Assembly: GCF_023954305.1 (NCBI RefSeq)
Contig: NZ_JAMLIG010000001.1
Location: 1,302,001 to 1,366,000 of the forward strand
DNA length: 64,000 nucleotides
Direction of reading: 5' to 3'
From: Mesorhizobium sp.
GTDB lineage: Bacteria > Pseudomonadota > Alphaproteobacteria > Rhizobiales > Rhizobiaceae
The notes beneath the pieces are model-generated. The model was not told the DNA's origin. It searched no databases and worked only from the letters and a program-made list of their open reading frames with translations. The translations under genes and the position numbers were made by a program. Positions 17,330-27,974 of this stretch are shown piece by piece (positions within the stretch are counted from its first letter, which is position 1; every line of letters begins with the position of its first letter).

Positions 17330-17785
17330 GTGAGTTGGAAGGCGAAGACAGGAAGGGGACAGGAGGTGCTTTGCAGCATCGTCTCGACCCTGCTTGCGCT
17401 CGCAGCCCTCGCAGAACGCGCCGCCGGCGACACGCCTTGGGTCCGCTTCAGCGTGCTGTGGGCCGCCCGGCAGGCCGACCTCATCGCCCGCGACTACGTC
17501 GCCGGCTCGACCTGGAACGCGGCCGGCCGGCTCTGGTCGCCCGCTCTGCCCAACGTCCGCTACGGCACCGGGCCGGCCGACGCGCTCGACATCGCCGCCT
17601 CGCTGCGCGCGCTGGCGATGGTCATCAGCGGCATGGCCGCCTATCTCCGGCGCGTTGCGGTCTGGCGGCAGGATCAGGCAGTGGACGAGGCCGGCGACGA
17701 GGCCAACCCGCTCCACGGGCTCGACGCGTTCGCCCGGAGGCTTCGGGAGGCCTTCTCGCCGGTCGAGTTTTGCGACACGTCGTAG
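17330..17785 (+). CDS. hypothetical protein, family not recognised
   Basis: A 151-residue frame starts with GTG 17330, preceded at ideal spacing by AAAGGAG (17317-17323). The protein has a hydrophobic stretch at residues 13-31 (ending ALAALAERA) and a weaker one at about 91-107 (SLRALAMVISGM), otherwise soluble composition rich in Ala and Arg. Features such as WVRFSVLWAARQAD and ALPNVRYGTGPADALDIAASL look like real protein rather than a GC-rich shadow, and no better frame exists on either strand. It is flanked on both sides by palindromic repeats. I do not recognise a family and propose no function. Confidence 0.55.
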   Translation: MSWKAKTGRGQEVLCSIVSTLLALAALAERAAGDTPWVRFSVLWAARQADLIARDYVAGSTWNAAGRLWSPALPNVRYGTGPADALDIAASLRALAMVISGMAAYLRRVAVWRQDQAVDEAGDEANPLHGLDAFARRLREAFSPVEFCDTS

Positions 17786-17794
17786 AGATCCGCA

Positions 17795-17873
17795 GGGGAC
17801 AGTTTACTTTGTTTCCGCCCGCGCAAGCCTTGCACGGGCGACGCCCTCGTGCGGAAAAAAGTAAACTGTCCCC
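17795..17873. repeat. REP-like inverted repeat with GGGGACAGTTTACTTT ends
   Basis: GGGGACAGTTTACTTT followed by a near-identical extension (17795-17818) reappears as the reverse complement at 17851-17873, differing by a single inserted base. The arms are 23-24 nt, separated by 32 nt that contains an internal GC-rich stem. This end sequence is widespread in proteobacterial intergenic palindromes associated with REP-type (Y1/HUH) transposases. No transposase gene is in the window, so this is a non-autonomous copy. Confidence 0.65.
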
Positions 17874-17903
17874 GGCACTTACCCTCTTCCGCCGTCATCC
17901 TCC

Positions 17904-17975
17904 GGCCAGCCCATCGGGCGAATTGCAAAGGTCCAGCGGACCTTGCAAAGGACGCGAACGCCCGAAGGGCTGGCC
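17904..17975. repeat. nested cruciform repeat between the hypothetical gene and pnp
   Basis: An outer inverted repeat (17904-17920 with 17959-17975, 16 of 17 positions paired) encloses an inner stem GCAAAGGTCC/GGACCTTGC (17925-17934 with 17938-17946, one bulged base). The result is a cross-shaped structure of 72 nt. It is different in sequence from the two neighbouring repeats. From here to 18094 I see only non-coding sequence. Confidence 0.6.
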
Positions 17976-18094
17976 CGAGAATGACGCCTCAGCGGCAAAG
18001 GCTCGACCTCTCGCGCGACTGCGTAGCGTCCTGGTCCTCATCCGCCCGTTGGTTACCTTTTCCCCCGCGAGCGGAGAGAGACCCACCGCAAAGC

Positions 18095-18120
18095 AAAAGG
18101 GCGCGGATTGCTCCGCGCCC
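18095..18120 (-). terminator. intrinsic terminator of pnp
   Basis: On the minus strand GGGCGCGGA and TCCGCGCCC (18112-18120 and 18099-18107) form a perfect 9-bp stem with a 4-nt loop, followed by TTTTGCTTT. It lies 26 nt after the pnp stop and would end the rpsO-pnp transcript. Confidence 0.85.
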
Positions 18121-18145
18121 TCGGATGTCAGACGAAATCGCCGGC

Positions 18146-20296
18146 TCAGGCGGCGTCTTCCGCGCCTTCGGCCTTCTTCTCGGCCTTCGGGATTTCCTTG
18201 CCGGTCGTCTGGTCGACGACCTTCATGGACAGCCGCACCTTGCCGCGCTCGTCGAAGCCCATCAGCTTGACGAAGACCTTCTGGCCTTCCTTGACGACGT
18301 CGGTCGTCTTCTGGACGCGGTCGTTGGCAAGCTGCGAGATGTGGACCAAGCCGTCCTTCGGGCCGAAGAAGTTGACGAAAGCGCCGAAGTCGGCGGTCTT
18401 GACGACCGTGCCCTCGTAGATCTCGCCGACTTCCGGCTCGGCCACGATCGAGTGGATCCACTTCTTCGCCGCCTCGATCTCCTTGGCGTTCGACGACGCG
18501 ATCTTCACCGTGCCGTCGTCCTCGATGTTGATCTTGGCGCCGGTCTTCTCGACGATCTCGCGGATGACCTTGCCGCCCGAGCCGATCACGTCGCGGATCT
18601 TGTCGGTCGGAACGTGCATCACCTCGATGCGCGGGGCGAACTCGCCGAGCTCGGCGCGGGCGCCGGACAGGGCCTTCGACATCTCGCCGAGGATGTGGAT
18701 ACGGCCGTCCTTGGCCTGGTCGAGGGCGATCTTCATGATCTCCTCGGTGATGCCCTCGATCTTGATGTCCATCTGGAGCGAGGTGATGCCGTAGGCGGTG
18801 CCGGCAACCTTGAAGTCCATGTCGCCGAGGTGATCCTCGTCGCCGAGGATGTCGGAGAGAACCGCGAAACGGTCGTCCTCCTTGATCAGGCCCATGGCGA
18901 TGCCCGCCACCGGCTTGGCCAGCGGAACGCCGGCGTCCATCAGGGCGAGCGAGGTGCCGCAAACGGTCGCCATCGAGGACGAGCCGTTCGATTCGGTGAT
19001 CTCGGAGACGACGCGGATCGTGTAGGGGAAGGCTTCCGCGGCCGGGAGCATCGGACGGATGGCGCGCCAGGCGAGCTTGCCGTGGCCGATCTCGCGGCGG
19101 CCGGGCGAACCCATGCGGCCGGTCTCGCCGACAGAGTAGGGCGGGAAGTTGTAGTGAAGGAGGAACTTCTCCTTGTACATGCCCGTCAGGCTATCGACAT
19201 ACTGCTCGTCCTCGCCGGTGCCGAGCGTGGCGACGACGATCGCCTGCGTCTCGCCGCGAGTGAACAGCGCCGAACCGTGGGTGCGCGGCAGGACGCCGAC
19301 CTCGGAGACGATCTTGCGGACCGTCGAGAGGTCGCGGCCGTCGATGCGGCTCTTGGTGTCCAGGATGTTCCAGCGCACGACCTTGGCCTGGAGCTCCTTG
19401 AACACGGACGCGACCTTGTCGGCCGCGTATTTGGCCGGCTCGTCGCCGACGGGGGCGAAGGCCGCCTTCACCTTGGCCTTGACGGCGTCGACCGCGGCGT
19501 AGCGCTTCTGCTTGTCGACGTTCTTGTAGGCCTCACGCAGTTCGTCACCGACGATCGCCAGCATCTCGGTCTCGAGGCCGGAAAGATCGTCCGGCGTAAA
19601 GTCGCGCGGCTCCTTGGCGGCGACCTCGGCCAGCTTGATGATCGCGTCGATCACCGGCTGGAATGCCTTGTGCCCGAACATGACTGCGCCGAGCATGGTC
19701 TGCTCGTCGAGTTCCTGGGCCTCAGACTCCACCATCAGCACCGCGTCGGACGTGCCGGCGACGACCAGGTCCAGCTTGGATTCCGGCATTTCGTCGACAT
19801 GCGGGTTGAGCACGTACTGGCCCTCGATGAAGCCGACGCGGGCGCCGCCCACCGGACCCATGAACGGGACGCCCGACAGCGTCAGCGCGGCAGAGGCCGC
19901 GACCATCGACAGGATGTCCGGATCGTTCTCCAGATCGTGCTGCATGACGGTGACGACGACCTGGGTGTCGTTCTTGTAGCCGTCGGGGAAGAGCGGGCGG
20001 ATCGGGCGGTCGATCAGGCGGGAGACCAGCGTCTCTTTTTCGCTCGGACGTCCCTCGCGCTTGAAATAGCCGCCCGGGATCTTGCCGGCGGCATAGGTCT
20101 TTTCCTGGTAATTGACGGTGAGCGGGAAGAAGTCCTGGCCGGGCTTCGGCTCCTTCATGGAGACGACGGTGGCGAGAACGACGGTTTCGCCGTAGGTCGC
20201 GACGACGGCGCCATCGGCCTGGCGCGCGATCTTTCCGGTTTCGAGGATGAGCGGACGGCCGCCCCACTCGATCTCCACCTTGTGGTGATTGAACAT
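18146..20296 (-). CDS. pnp: polynucleotide phosphorylase
   Basis: This 716-residue 3'-to-5' exoribonuclease is a phosphate-dependent component of RNA decay. Two RNase PH domains are separated by an alpha-helical domain, followed by a KH domain (IRDVIGSGGKVIREIV) and an S1 domain (GEIYEGTVVKTADFGAFV) in the last 160 residues. ATG 20296 starts the conserved MFNHHKVEIEWGGRPL and follows GAAGGACAAG; longer in-frame starts to 20515 lie in the rpsO-pnp spacer and are unlike the family. The protein ends in an Ala/Glu/Lys tail. It is downstream of rpsO as in most proteobacteria. Confidence 0.97.
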   Translation of the reverse strand: MFNHHKVEIEWGGRPLILETGKIARQADGAVVATYGETVVLATVVSMKEPKPGQDFFPLTVNYQEKTYAAGKIPGGYFKREGRPSEKETLVSRLIDRPIRPLFPDGYKNDTQVVVTVMQHDLENDPDILSMVAASAALTLSGVPFMGPVGGARVGFIEGQYVLNPHVDEMPESKLDLVVAGTSDAVLMVESEAQELDEQTMLGAVMFGHKAFQPVIDAIIKLAEVAAKEPRDFTPDDLSGLETEMLAIVGDELREAYKNVDKQKRYAAVDAVKAKVKAAFAPVGDEPAKYAADKVASVFKELQAKVVRWNILDTKSRIDGRDLSTVRKIVSEVGVLPRTHGSALFTRGETQAIVVATLGTGEDEQYVDSLTGMYKEKFLLHYNFPPYSVGETGRMGSPGRREIGHGKLAWRAIRPMLPAAEAFPYTIRVVSEITESNGSSSMATVCGTSLALMDAGVPLAKPVAGIAMGLIKEDDRFAVLSDILGDEDHLGDMDFKVAGTAYGITSLQMDIKIEGITEEIMKIALDQAKDGRIHILGEMSKALSGARAELGEFAPRIEVMHVPTDKIRDVIGSGGKVIREIVEKTGAKINIEDDGTVKIASSNAKEIEAAKKWIHSIVAEPEVGEIYEGTVVKTADFGAFVNFFGPKDGLVHISQLANDRVQKTTDVVKEGQKVFVKLMGFDERGKVRLSMKVVDQTTGKEIPKAEKKAEGAEDAA

Positions 20297-20538
20297 GTCT
20301 TGTCCTTCAAATGCGGGACGGGCGACTCCGGTCCATCCGGAGCGCCTTGCAGTCCCTGGCTTCGTGTCGAACGAGCCATGGGCAAGACAACGGGAGGCTT
20401 TGCGTTCTCGCGCTTCGATGCGCAACAAGCATCCGGCAATCCTGCCCCATGACCTGTTCATGGGCGGTTCCGGATTCATGCGTAGTTGGTCCAGGTCCGG
20501 AACCGGCGGGCCCACCGCGGACGGCGGCCCATTGCAGC

Positions 20539-20568
20539 GCCGCCGGACCCGTTTCCGGATCCGGCGGC
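20539..20568 (-). promoter_or_regulatory. stable hairpin between rpsO and pnp
   Basis: GCCGCCGGA (20539-20547) pairs with TCCGGCGGC (20560-20568), extendable by two further pairs after one mismatch. It begins 8 nt after the rpsO stop and has no U-run. In E. coli the rpsO-pnp spacer carries a partial terminator and an RNase III site used for PNPase autoregulation; this hairpin is placed to play a similar role, which is inference. Confidence 0.45.
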
Positions 20569-20575
20569 GAATTCG

Positions 20576-20845
20576 TCAGCGGCGCAGGCCGAGCTTCTCG
20601 ATCAGCGCGTTGTAGCGCGCCTCATCCTTGCCCTTCAGGTAGTCGAGCAGGCGGCGGCGCTGGGAAACAAGGGCGAGAAGGCCACGACGGGAGTGGTTGT
20701 CCTTCTTGTGGTCCTTGAAGTGTTCGGTGAGGTTCTTGATCCGTTCGGAATAGATGGCGACCTGCACCTCGGGCGAACCCGTGTCGCCGGGCTTGGTCGC
20801 GAATTCCTTCATCAGTTCAGTCTTACGCTCTGCAGTCAGCGACAT
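20576..20845 (-). CDS. rpsO: 30S ribosomal protein S15
   Basis: This 89-residue protein binds the central domain of 16S rRNA early in 30S assembly. The sequence matches the family throughout (MSLTAERKTELMKEFA, GDTGSPEVQVAI, KDNHSRRGLLALVSQRRRLL, ending KLGLRR). A ribosome-binding site AGAAAGGAAAAG precedes the ATG. The 205-nt gap upstream (20846-21050) holds its leader and presumably a promoter, since the two genes before it are not part of the usual ribosomal cluster. Confidence 0.98.
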   Translation of the reverse strand: MSLTAERKTELMKEFATKPGDTGSPEVQVAIYSERIKNLTEHFKDHKKDNHSRRGLLALVSQRRRLLDYLKGKDEARYNALIEKLGLRR

Positions 20846-21050
20846 CGCGCTTTTCCTTTCTGTTCTTTTCTAGGAAACGGGATGCCCTCAGCCAGGATGT
20901 CGTCCAGCAGGGGCCGGTTCGCAAAGCCGGATAAGGTCTTTGCTGCGGCGCGTATAATCTATGTCGGACGGAAAAGCCAGCCCTATTCAACCGGGGCTGA
21001 AATGGCTCCAGATACAGTCGATCCGGGGTTTGCGGATGGCTTGACGTTGC

Positions 21051-21563
21051 TCAGTGACCCTCGTCTTCCTCGCACTTCAAATACGGATCGAACACCCAGC
21101 CGATCGCATTGTCGTCGGCCAACCGCTCGACCGCATACCAGACCTTGCCGTTCAGCGTCGTCTCCTCGTAGGGGCGGACGCGCACGCCGTTCTCCCAGGT
21201 GCCGAGGATCTTGCCGTTCGGCTCCTCGCGGATGTTGAGCGGCGTGCCCGTCGGGTCCGCGACGGTGCAGATCCTGCCCATCTCGTCCTCGCCCTCGCAT
21301 TTCAGATAGGCGCCGAAGACGTAGCCCCAGGCTTCGGAATACTTGCCGACGAGCGCCCAGCGCTTGCCGTCGTGATCCTTGTGCTCGACCACCTCGACCT
21401 TGGCGCCGCGCTTCAGCGTCGACAGGATCGCGCCGTTCGGCCCGGCGCGGACGTTGAGTGGCGTGCCGGTGGGGTCGACCACGGTGCAGACCGGAGGGCC
21501 GTCGCAGGCAAAGGCCGCGAGACCGGCGAGGTTGAAGGCGAGGGCAAGGGCGATCCGGCGCAT
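21051..21563 (-). CDS. exported protein with two SH3b repeats
   Basis: The 170-residue protein has a signal peptide (MRRIALALAFNLAGLAAFA, probable cleavage just after) and two homologous SH3b units. Each contains CTVxDPTGTPLN(V/I)R, a turn, and a closing (F/W)VF-type strand with LKCE; the first spans roughly residues 25-95 and the second 98-170. The tandem copies show an internal duplication. Cysteines at matching positions may form disulfides in the periplasm. ATG 21563 follows AGGAGACATCGC; an earlier in-frame ATG at 21596 lacks this. It sits between corA and rpsO, inside a cluster it does not normally belong to. Confidence 0.82.
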   Translation of the reverse strand: MRRIALALAFNLAGLAAFACDGPPVCTVVDPTGTPLNVRAGPNGAILSTLKRGAKVEVVEHKDHDGKRWALVGKYSEAWGYVFGAYLKCEGEDEMGRICTVADPTGTPLNIREEPNGKILGTWENGVRVRPYEETTLNGKVWYAVERLADDNAIGWVFDPYLKCEEDEGH

Positions 21564-21630
21564 GCGATGTCTCCTGTTTCGGCAAGGACACTGCACGAGG
21601 AGTGTATCCTCCGTGTCGCGCCGGAGCGCG

Positions 21631-22728
21631 TCACAGCCATTTCCGCCACTTGAAATAGCCGAGCAGCGACAGCGCGACGAAGAACATGAAGCCCAGCGCG
21701 GCGGGATAGCCGTAGCGCCATTCGAGCTCCGGCATGTTCCACGGCGAAACCGCGGTGTCGAAATTCATGCCCCAGACGCCGACCAGGAACGTCAGCGGGA
21801 TGAAGATCGCCGAGACGATGGTGAGGATCGAGATGACCTCGCTGACCCTTGCCTGCGACATCGAGTTGTGCGTGTCCAGAAGGTCTGTCAGCAGTTCCCG
21901 GTCCGTATCGACCGTGTCGATCAGCCTGACTGAGTGGTCGAGCGTATCGGCGAGATACACCATGGTCTCCTTGTGGACATAGGGCACGTCGGAGCGCGTC
22001 AGCGCGGCCAGCGCGTCGCGCAGCGGCCACAGCGCGCGCTTCAGGGACACGACCTCGCGGCGCAGGCGGTGGAGCTCGCGAAGGTGGCTCTTCGCCGGCT
22101 GGGCGAGCATCTCGTCCTCGATCCGGTCGATCGCCTCGCCGATGGTCTCGATCGGCACGAAGTAGCTGTCGACGATGGCGTCGACGAGCGCATAGGCGAG
22201 GTAGTCGGCCTTGCGCGTTCGCAGCCGGTTCGGCATCGGCGCCTGGATGCGCTTGCGCACCGGTTCGAAGGGATCGCCGGCACGCTCCTGGAAGGTGATG
22301 ACGAAAGTGTCGCCGAAGAAGATCGAGATCTGTTCCCAGCGCCGGGAGGCGGTGTCGTCGATCATGCGGACGACGACATAGGCATGGTCGTCGTAGAAGT
22401 CGGCTTTCGGGCGCTGGCTGGTATTGATGGTGTCTTCGAGCGCCAGAGGATGCAGCCCGAAGATCGTGCCCAGTTCGCGGATCAGGTCGACATCGCCAAG
22501 TCCGACGCAATCGATCCAGATGAGCGGCCATTCCCTCCGGCAGTTGCGGATCGTGGCTATGCTGGCGTTCTCGAACAGCATCGAACTGTCTGGCGAAATG
22601 CCGGTCAGCGTCAGGGCCGGCTGCGGCGCGGCCGGATCGGCGACCAGGGTGCCGGGCGGCGCACCGACCGGAGACCGCTTGTGCCGGACGCGCTTCGCCG
22701 AGGATATCGAAGAGTTGGTTGCCGCCAT
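21631..22728 (-). CDS. CorA-family divalent metal ion transporter
   Basis: This 365-residue protein has a large cytoplasmic N-terminal domain, a long helical stalk (residues about 190-300) and two C-terminal membrane helices. The pore signature GMN is in VGVWGMNFDTA, and the protein ends with the basic FKWRKWL. CorA pentamers take up Mg2+; more divergent members act on Zn2+ or Co2+. The periplasmic loop between the helices is longer than MPEL alone, as in the 2-TM CorA-like group. It lies between truB and the SH3b gene on the same strand. The metal is not provable from sequence. Confidence 0.9.
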   Translation of the reverse strand: MAATNSSISSAKRVRHKRSPVGAPPGTLVADPAAPQPALTLTGISPDSSMLFENASIATIRNCRREWPLIWIDCVGLGDVDLIRELGTIFGLHPLALEDTINTSQRPKADFYDDHAYVVVRMIDDTASRRWEQISIFFGDTFVITFQERAGDPFEPVRKRIQAPMPNRLRTRKADYLAYALVDAIVDSYFVPIETIGEAIDRIEDEMLAQPAKSHLRELHRLRREVVSLKRALWPLRDALAALTRSDVPYVHKETMVYLADTLDHSVRLIDTVDTDRELLTDLLDTHNSMSQARVSEVISILTIVSAIFIPLTFLVGVWGMNFDTAVSPWNMPELEWRYGYPAALGFMFFVALSLLGYFKWRKWL

Positions 22729-22784
22729 GATCCCAGTCCTGCTCCCTTTCGGGATAGCAAGTTCGCGGACAAAGCGACAGACGA

Positions 22785-23759
22785 TCAGACGGTGAAGACG
22801 CGCCGCGGCTTGAACATGCCCGCTTCCACCGAGCCGATTGCGACGAGCTTGCCGCGCTGGGTGGCGTAGGCGTCGGCGGCCTCGGCCGGGGCGTCGCGGC
22901 CGCGCACGATCACCGGATTGCCGAGCCGCACCTTCTGCGCCGCATCGTCGCCGAGCGGGATCGAGGGAAGCGCATCGAGCGCCACGATCGTGTCGACCAG
23001 CAGGTCGTCCAGCGCCGCGAAGGCGTCGGGCACTTCGTCCGGATCGGGCCGGGATTCACCGCCCTCCGGCGTGCGGACGATACCCGCCGCCTGCTCGAGT
23101 TCGGCGACGGTGACGAGATCCTCGACCTCGAAAGGCTCGACCAGCTCCCGTCGCAGGTCGCTGACATGGCCGTAGCAGCCGAGGTCGCGTCCCATGTCGC
23201 GCGCGAGAGAGCGGACATAGGTACCCTTGCCGCATTCAACCTCGAAATCGGTATGGCCCGGATCCGGCATGGCAACGATATCCAGCCGGCCGATCTCGAT
23301 CTCGCGCGCGGCGATCTCGACCGTCTCGCCCGCCCGCGCGATGTCGTAGGCACGCTCCCCGTCGATCTTGATGGCGGAGAACTGCGGCGGCACCTGCATG
23401 ATCACGCCGGTATATTTGGGCAGAAGCGCGCGGATCTGCCCCTCGGTCGGGCGATCCGGCGACGTCGCGGTGGCGCTGCCCTCGAGATCGTCGGTCGAGC
23501 GTTCCTCACCCCAGGCGACGGTGAAACGGTAGATCTTGGCGCCGTCCATCACGTAGGGAACGGTCTTCGTGGCCTCGCCCAGCGCGATCGGCAGCATGCC
23601 GGACGCGAGCGGATCGAGCGTTCCGGCATGGCCCGCCTTTTCGGCGCGGTATAGCCATTTCACCTTCGACACGGCCTCGGTCGAGCCCATGCCCGCCGGC
23701 TTGTCGAGCACGACCCAGCCGGACACGTTGCGGCCTTTCTTCCTGCGCGGCTTGCTCAC
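22785..23759 (-). CDS. truB: tRNA pseudouridine-55 synthase TruB
   Basis: This 324-residue enzyme makes pseudouridine 55 in the T-loop of tRNAs. The catalytic Asp49 is in HAGTLDPLASG, preceded by VVLDKPAGMGST. Further signatures are VPPQFSAIKIDGERAYD and CGKGTYVRSLARDMG. The start ATG overlaps the rbfA stop (ATGA), so the two are translationally coupled. Length is normal for alphaproteobacteria. Confidence 0.96.
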   Translation of the reverse strand: MSKPRRKKGRNVSGWVVLDKPAGMGSTEAVSKVKWLYRAEKAGHAGTLDPLASGMLPIALGEATKTVPYVMDGAKIYRFTVAWGEERSTDDLEGSATATSPDRPTEGQIRALLPKYTGVIMQVPPQFSAIKIDGERAYDIARAGETVEIAAREIEIGRLDIVAMPDPGHTDFEVECGKGTYVRSLARDMGRDLGCYGHVSDLRRELVEPFEVEDLVTVAELEQAAGIVRTPEGGESRPDPDEVPDAFAALDDLLVDTIVALDALPSIPLGDDAAQKVRLGNPVIVRGRDAPAEAADAYATQRGKLVAIGSVEAGMFKPRRVFTV

Positions 23760-24151
23760 TCGTCGCCTTCCTTGCCGAGATCGCGCGCCACTTCCGGAGA
23801 GCGGAGCAACTGATCGATCTTCGCCATGTTGTCGAAACTGGTATCCAGGCGGAACCGGAATTCGGGCATGTATTTCATCTGGCGCAGCGCGCCGGAGACC
23901 CTGCCGCGGATGAACTTCGCGTTGTGGGCCAGCGCCTTGATCACCGCGTCATTGTCCTTGGCAGCAAGCGGCGCGACGAAGGCGGTCGCGATCTTGAGGT
24001 CGGGCGACATCCGCACTTCCGAAACGGAGATGACGGTCCGCTCGATGATGTCGTCGCGAACCTCGCCGCGCGCCAGCACCTCGGCGAGCGCGTGCCGCAC
24101 CTGTTCGCCGACGCGCAGCATGCGCTGTGACGGACCGCTGGTTCCAGTCAT
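23756..24151 (-). CDS. rbfA: ribosome-binding factor A
   Basis: This 131-residue KH-fold protein binds pre-30S particles and helps 16S rRNA 5'-end maturation, especially in the cold. The family start RVGEQVRHALAEVLARGEV and the sections VTISVSEVRMSPDLK-like and VSGALRQMKYMPEFRFRLDTSFDN are clear. It overlaps truB by 4 nt. It is separated from infB by a small membrane-protein gene. Confidence 0.95.
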   Translation of the reverse strand: MTGTSGPSQRMLRVGEQVRHALAEVLARGEVRDDIIERTVISVSEVRMSPDLKIATAFVAPLAAKDNDAVIKALAHNAKFIRGRVSGALRQMKYMPEFRFRLDTSFDNMAKIDQLLRSPEVARDLGKEGDE

Positions 24152-24173
24152 GGTTCTACCCGCCTTTTCCGGC

Positions 24174-24692
24174 CTATGACGCGGAGCGACTCGACCGTTT
24201 GTCGATATCCGCCGCGAAGGCCTGCATGTCTTCCATCGTCTCGAACGCTCCCCGCGGCACGATGACCGGGACCGCTTCGCCGCGAATGAACACGTGATCT
24301 TGCGTCAAGACCGCGTGAGAAATCCTGTCATAGTCCACCCTTCGAACCCCGGCCGCGTGATGCTCTTCGAGATGGTCGTCCCACTGTTCGAGCCTCACCC
24401 GTCCGCCCGGCACGGGTAGCGATGCGGCCTTTCGCCGGACATCCAGATTGGTCCAAACGATAGCCGCAATCCCGGCTGCGCTGAGGATAGCCCCGACTGC
24501 AATCCACCAGAACAGCCGCCCGATCTCATGCGGAACCAATCCGGCGAGAAGGCCTGCTACGCCGATCAGAACGATGAGCCTCAGTTTGTCCCACCCGCTC
24601 AGCTCGTGCCGAAGCATCGTAAAGGCCAAGGCATCCGCACGCGTCACCTCGTAGGCAAGCGTGCGGATGGGAATCTGCGATTCCTCGTTCAT
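24174..24692 (-). CDS. small two-helix membrane protein, YcxB-like
   Basis: This 172-residue protein has an N-terminal cytoplasmic segment, two membrane helices (about 36-53 and 60-80) joined by a short turn, and a C-terminal soluble part. The soluble part has the layout of the YcxB-like domain (strand pattern around VDYDRISHAVLTQDHVFIRGE and VPRGAF). Function is unknown. It lies 20 nt after infB and 23 nt before rbfA, inside the translation cluster, so it is probably co-transcribed even though it is not a usual member. Upstream gap and frame are consistent with ATG 24692. Confidence 0.7.
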   Translation of the reverse strand: MNEESQIPIRTLAYEVTRADALAFTMLRHELSGWDKLRLIVLIGVAGLLAGLVPHEIGRLFWWIAVGAILSAAGIAAIVWTNLDVRRKAASLPVPGGRVRLEQWDDHLEEHHAAGVRRVDYDRISHAVLTQDHVFIRGEAVPVIVPRGAFETMEDMQAFAADIDKRSSRSAS

Positions 24693-24711
24693 CGGCTCTC
24701 TTGCCGACGGG

Positions 24712-27287
<2,576 letters not shown>

Positions 27288-27291
<4 letters not shown>

Positions 27292-27947
27292 TCCATATCC
27301 TTAGATGCGCCATCGACGGATTCGATGGTCGCCGAACCGAGGCCGTCTTCCGGGGAACCGCCCCGGTACCGGTCAAGCGCTACCACGCGCTTCAGCGCCG
27401 CCTTGCCCGCGTCCCCGGCGAGCACGGCTGCATGTATCACATTTGCCCCCCCCAATGCCAAACCCAATTCGGCTTCCGAAAAGAGTTTGTAGGCAGGGAT
27501 ATCCGGTCCGCCGAGATGAACCGTCGCCCGCCGCGCCTGGGTGATCTTGCGCACGCCGTCGGCCTGCGCCTCGTACGCGTGAAGCACAGCCGCCGCCTCG
27601 CCGCTGCGCACCGAGGCCTCGACCTTGGCCGCACCGAGCGCGACGACCCCGGCCTTGCGGGCGAGACCCAGCGCTCCCAACGCGTTCTGGACCAGGATGC
27701 GATCGACCATCTCGCCGAGATCCGGAGACACCGAAACCTCCGATTTGAAGGCGCGGCGGAACAGGTTCTTCCGCGCCGCCTCGTCAACACGGCGGCGATC
27801 GGCGGTCACCCAGCAGCCGCGGCCGGGAAGCTTTCTCTTGATGTCGGGAACGACGGACGCGTCGGGACCCACGACGAAGCGGATGAGCCCTTCAGGCTCT
27901 CCCGCTTGCCGAGTCACGATGCAGGTGCGGTCGTTCATTTCGTCCAA
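27288..27947 (-). CDS. YlxR (DUF448) RNA-binding protein fused to an L7Ae-like domain
   Basis: The 219-residue protein has an N-terminal YlxR domain (CIVTRQ, LIRFVVGPD, KLPGRGCWV) and a C-terminal L7Ae/Gadd45-like domain (NALGALGLARKAGVVALGAAKV). The latter fold binds kink-turn RNA. The fused form is usual in alphaproteobacteria and always sits between nusA and infB, so a role in transcription-translation linkage is likely but unproved. ATG 27947 or the next Met at 27938 could be the start. The stop overlaps the infB start. Confidence 0.9.
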
Positions 27948-27974
27948 GTGTCGCTCCAGGCCCCGACATGTCCG

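Noticed and set aside
15465..17333. 622-codon plus-strand frame opposite selO
   Set aside because: Antisense shadow of selO extended through the repeat region.
17849..20452. 867-codon plus-strand frame opposite pnp
   Set aside because: Antisense to pnp, with low-complexity Asp/Leu/Val/Arg composition.
20940..20965. Perfect TATAAT on the plus strand near 20953
   Set aside because: No gene follows on the plus strand and no -35 hexamer lies at the right distance.
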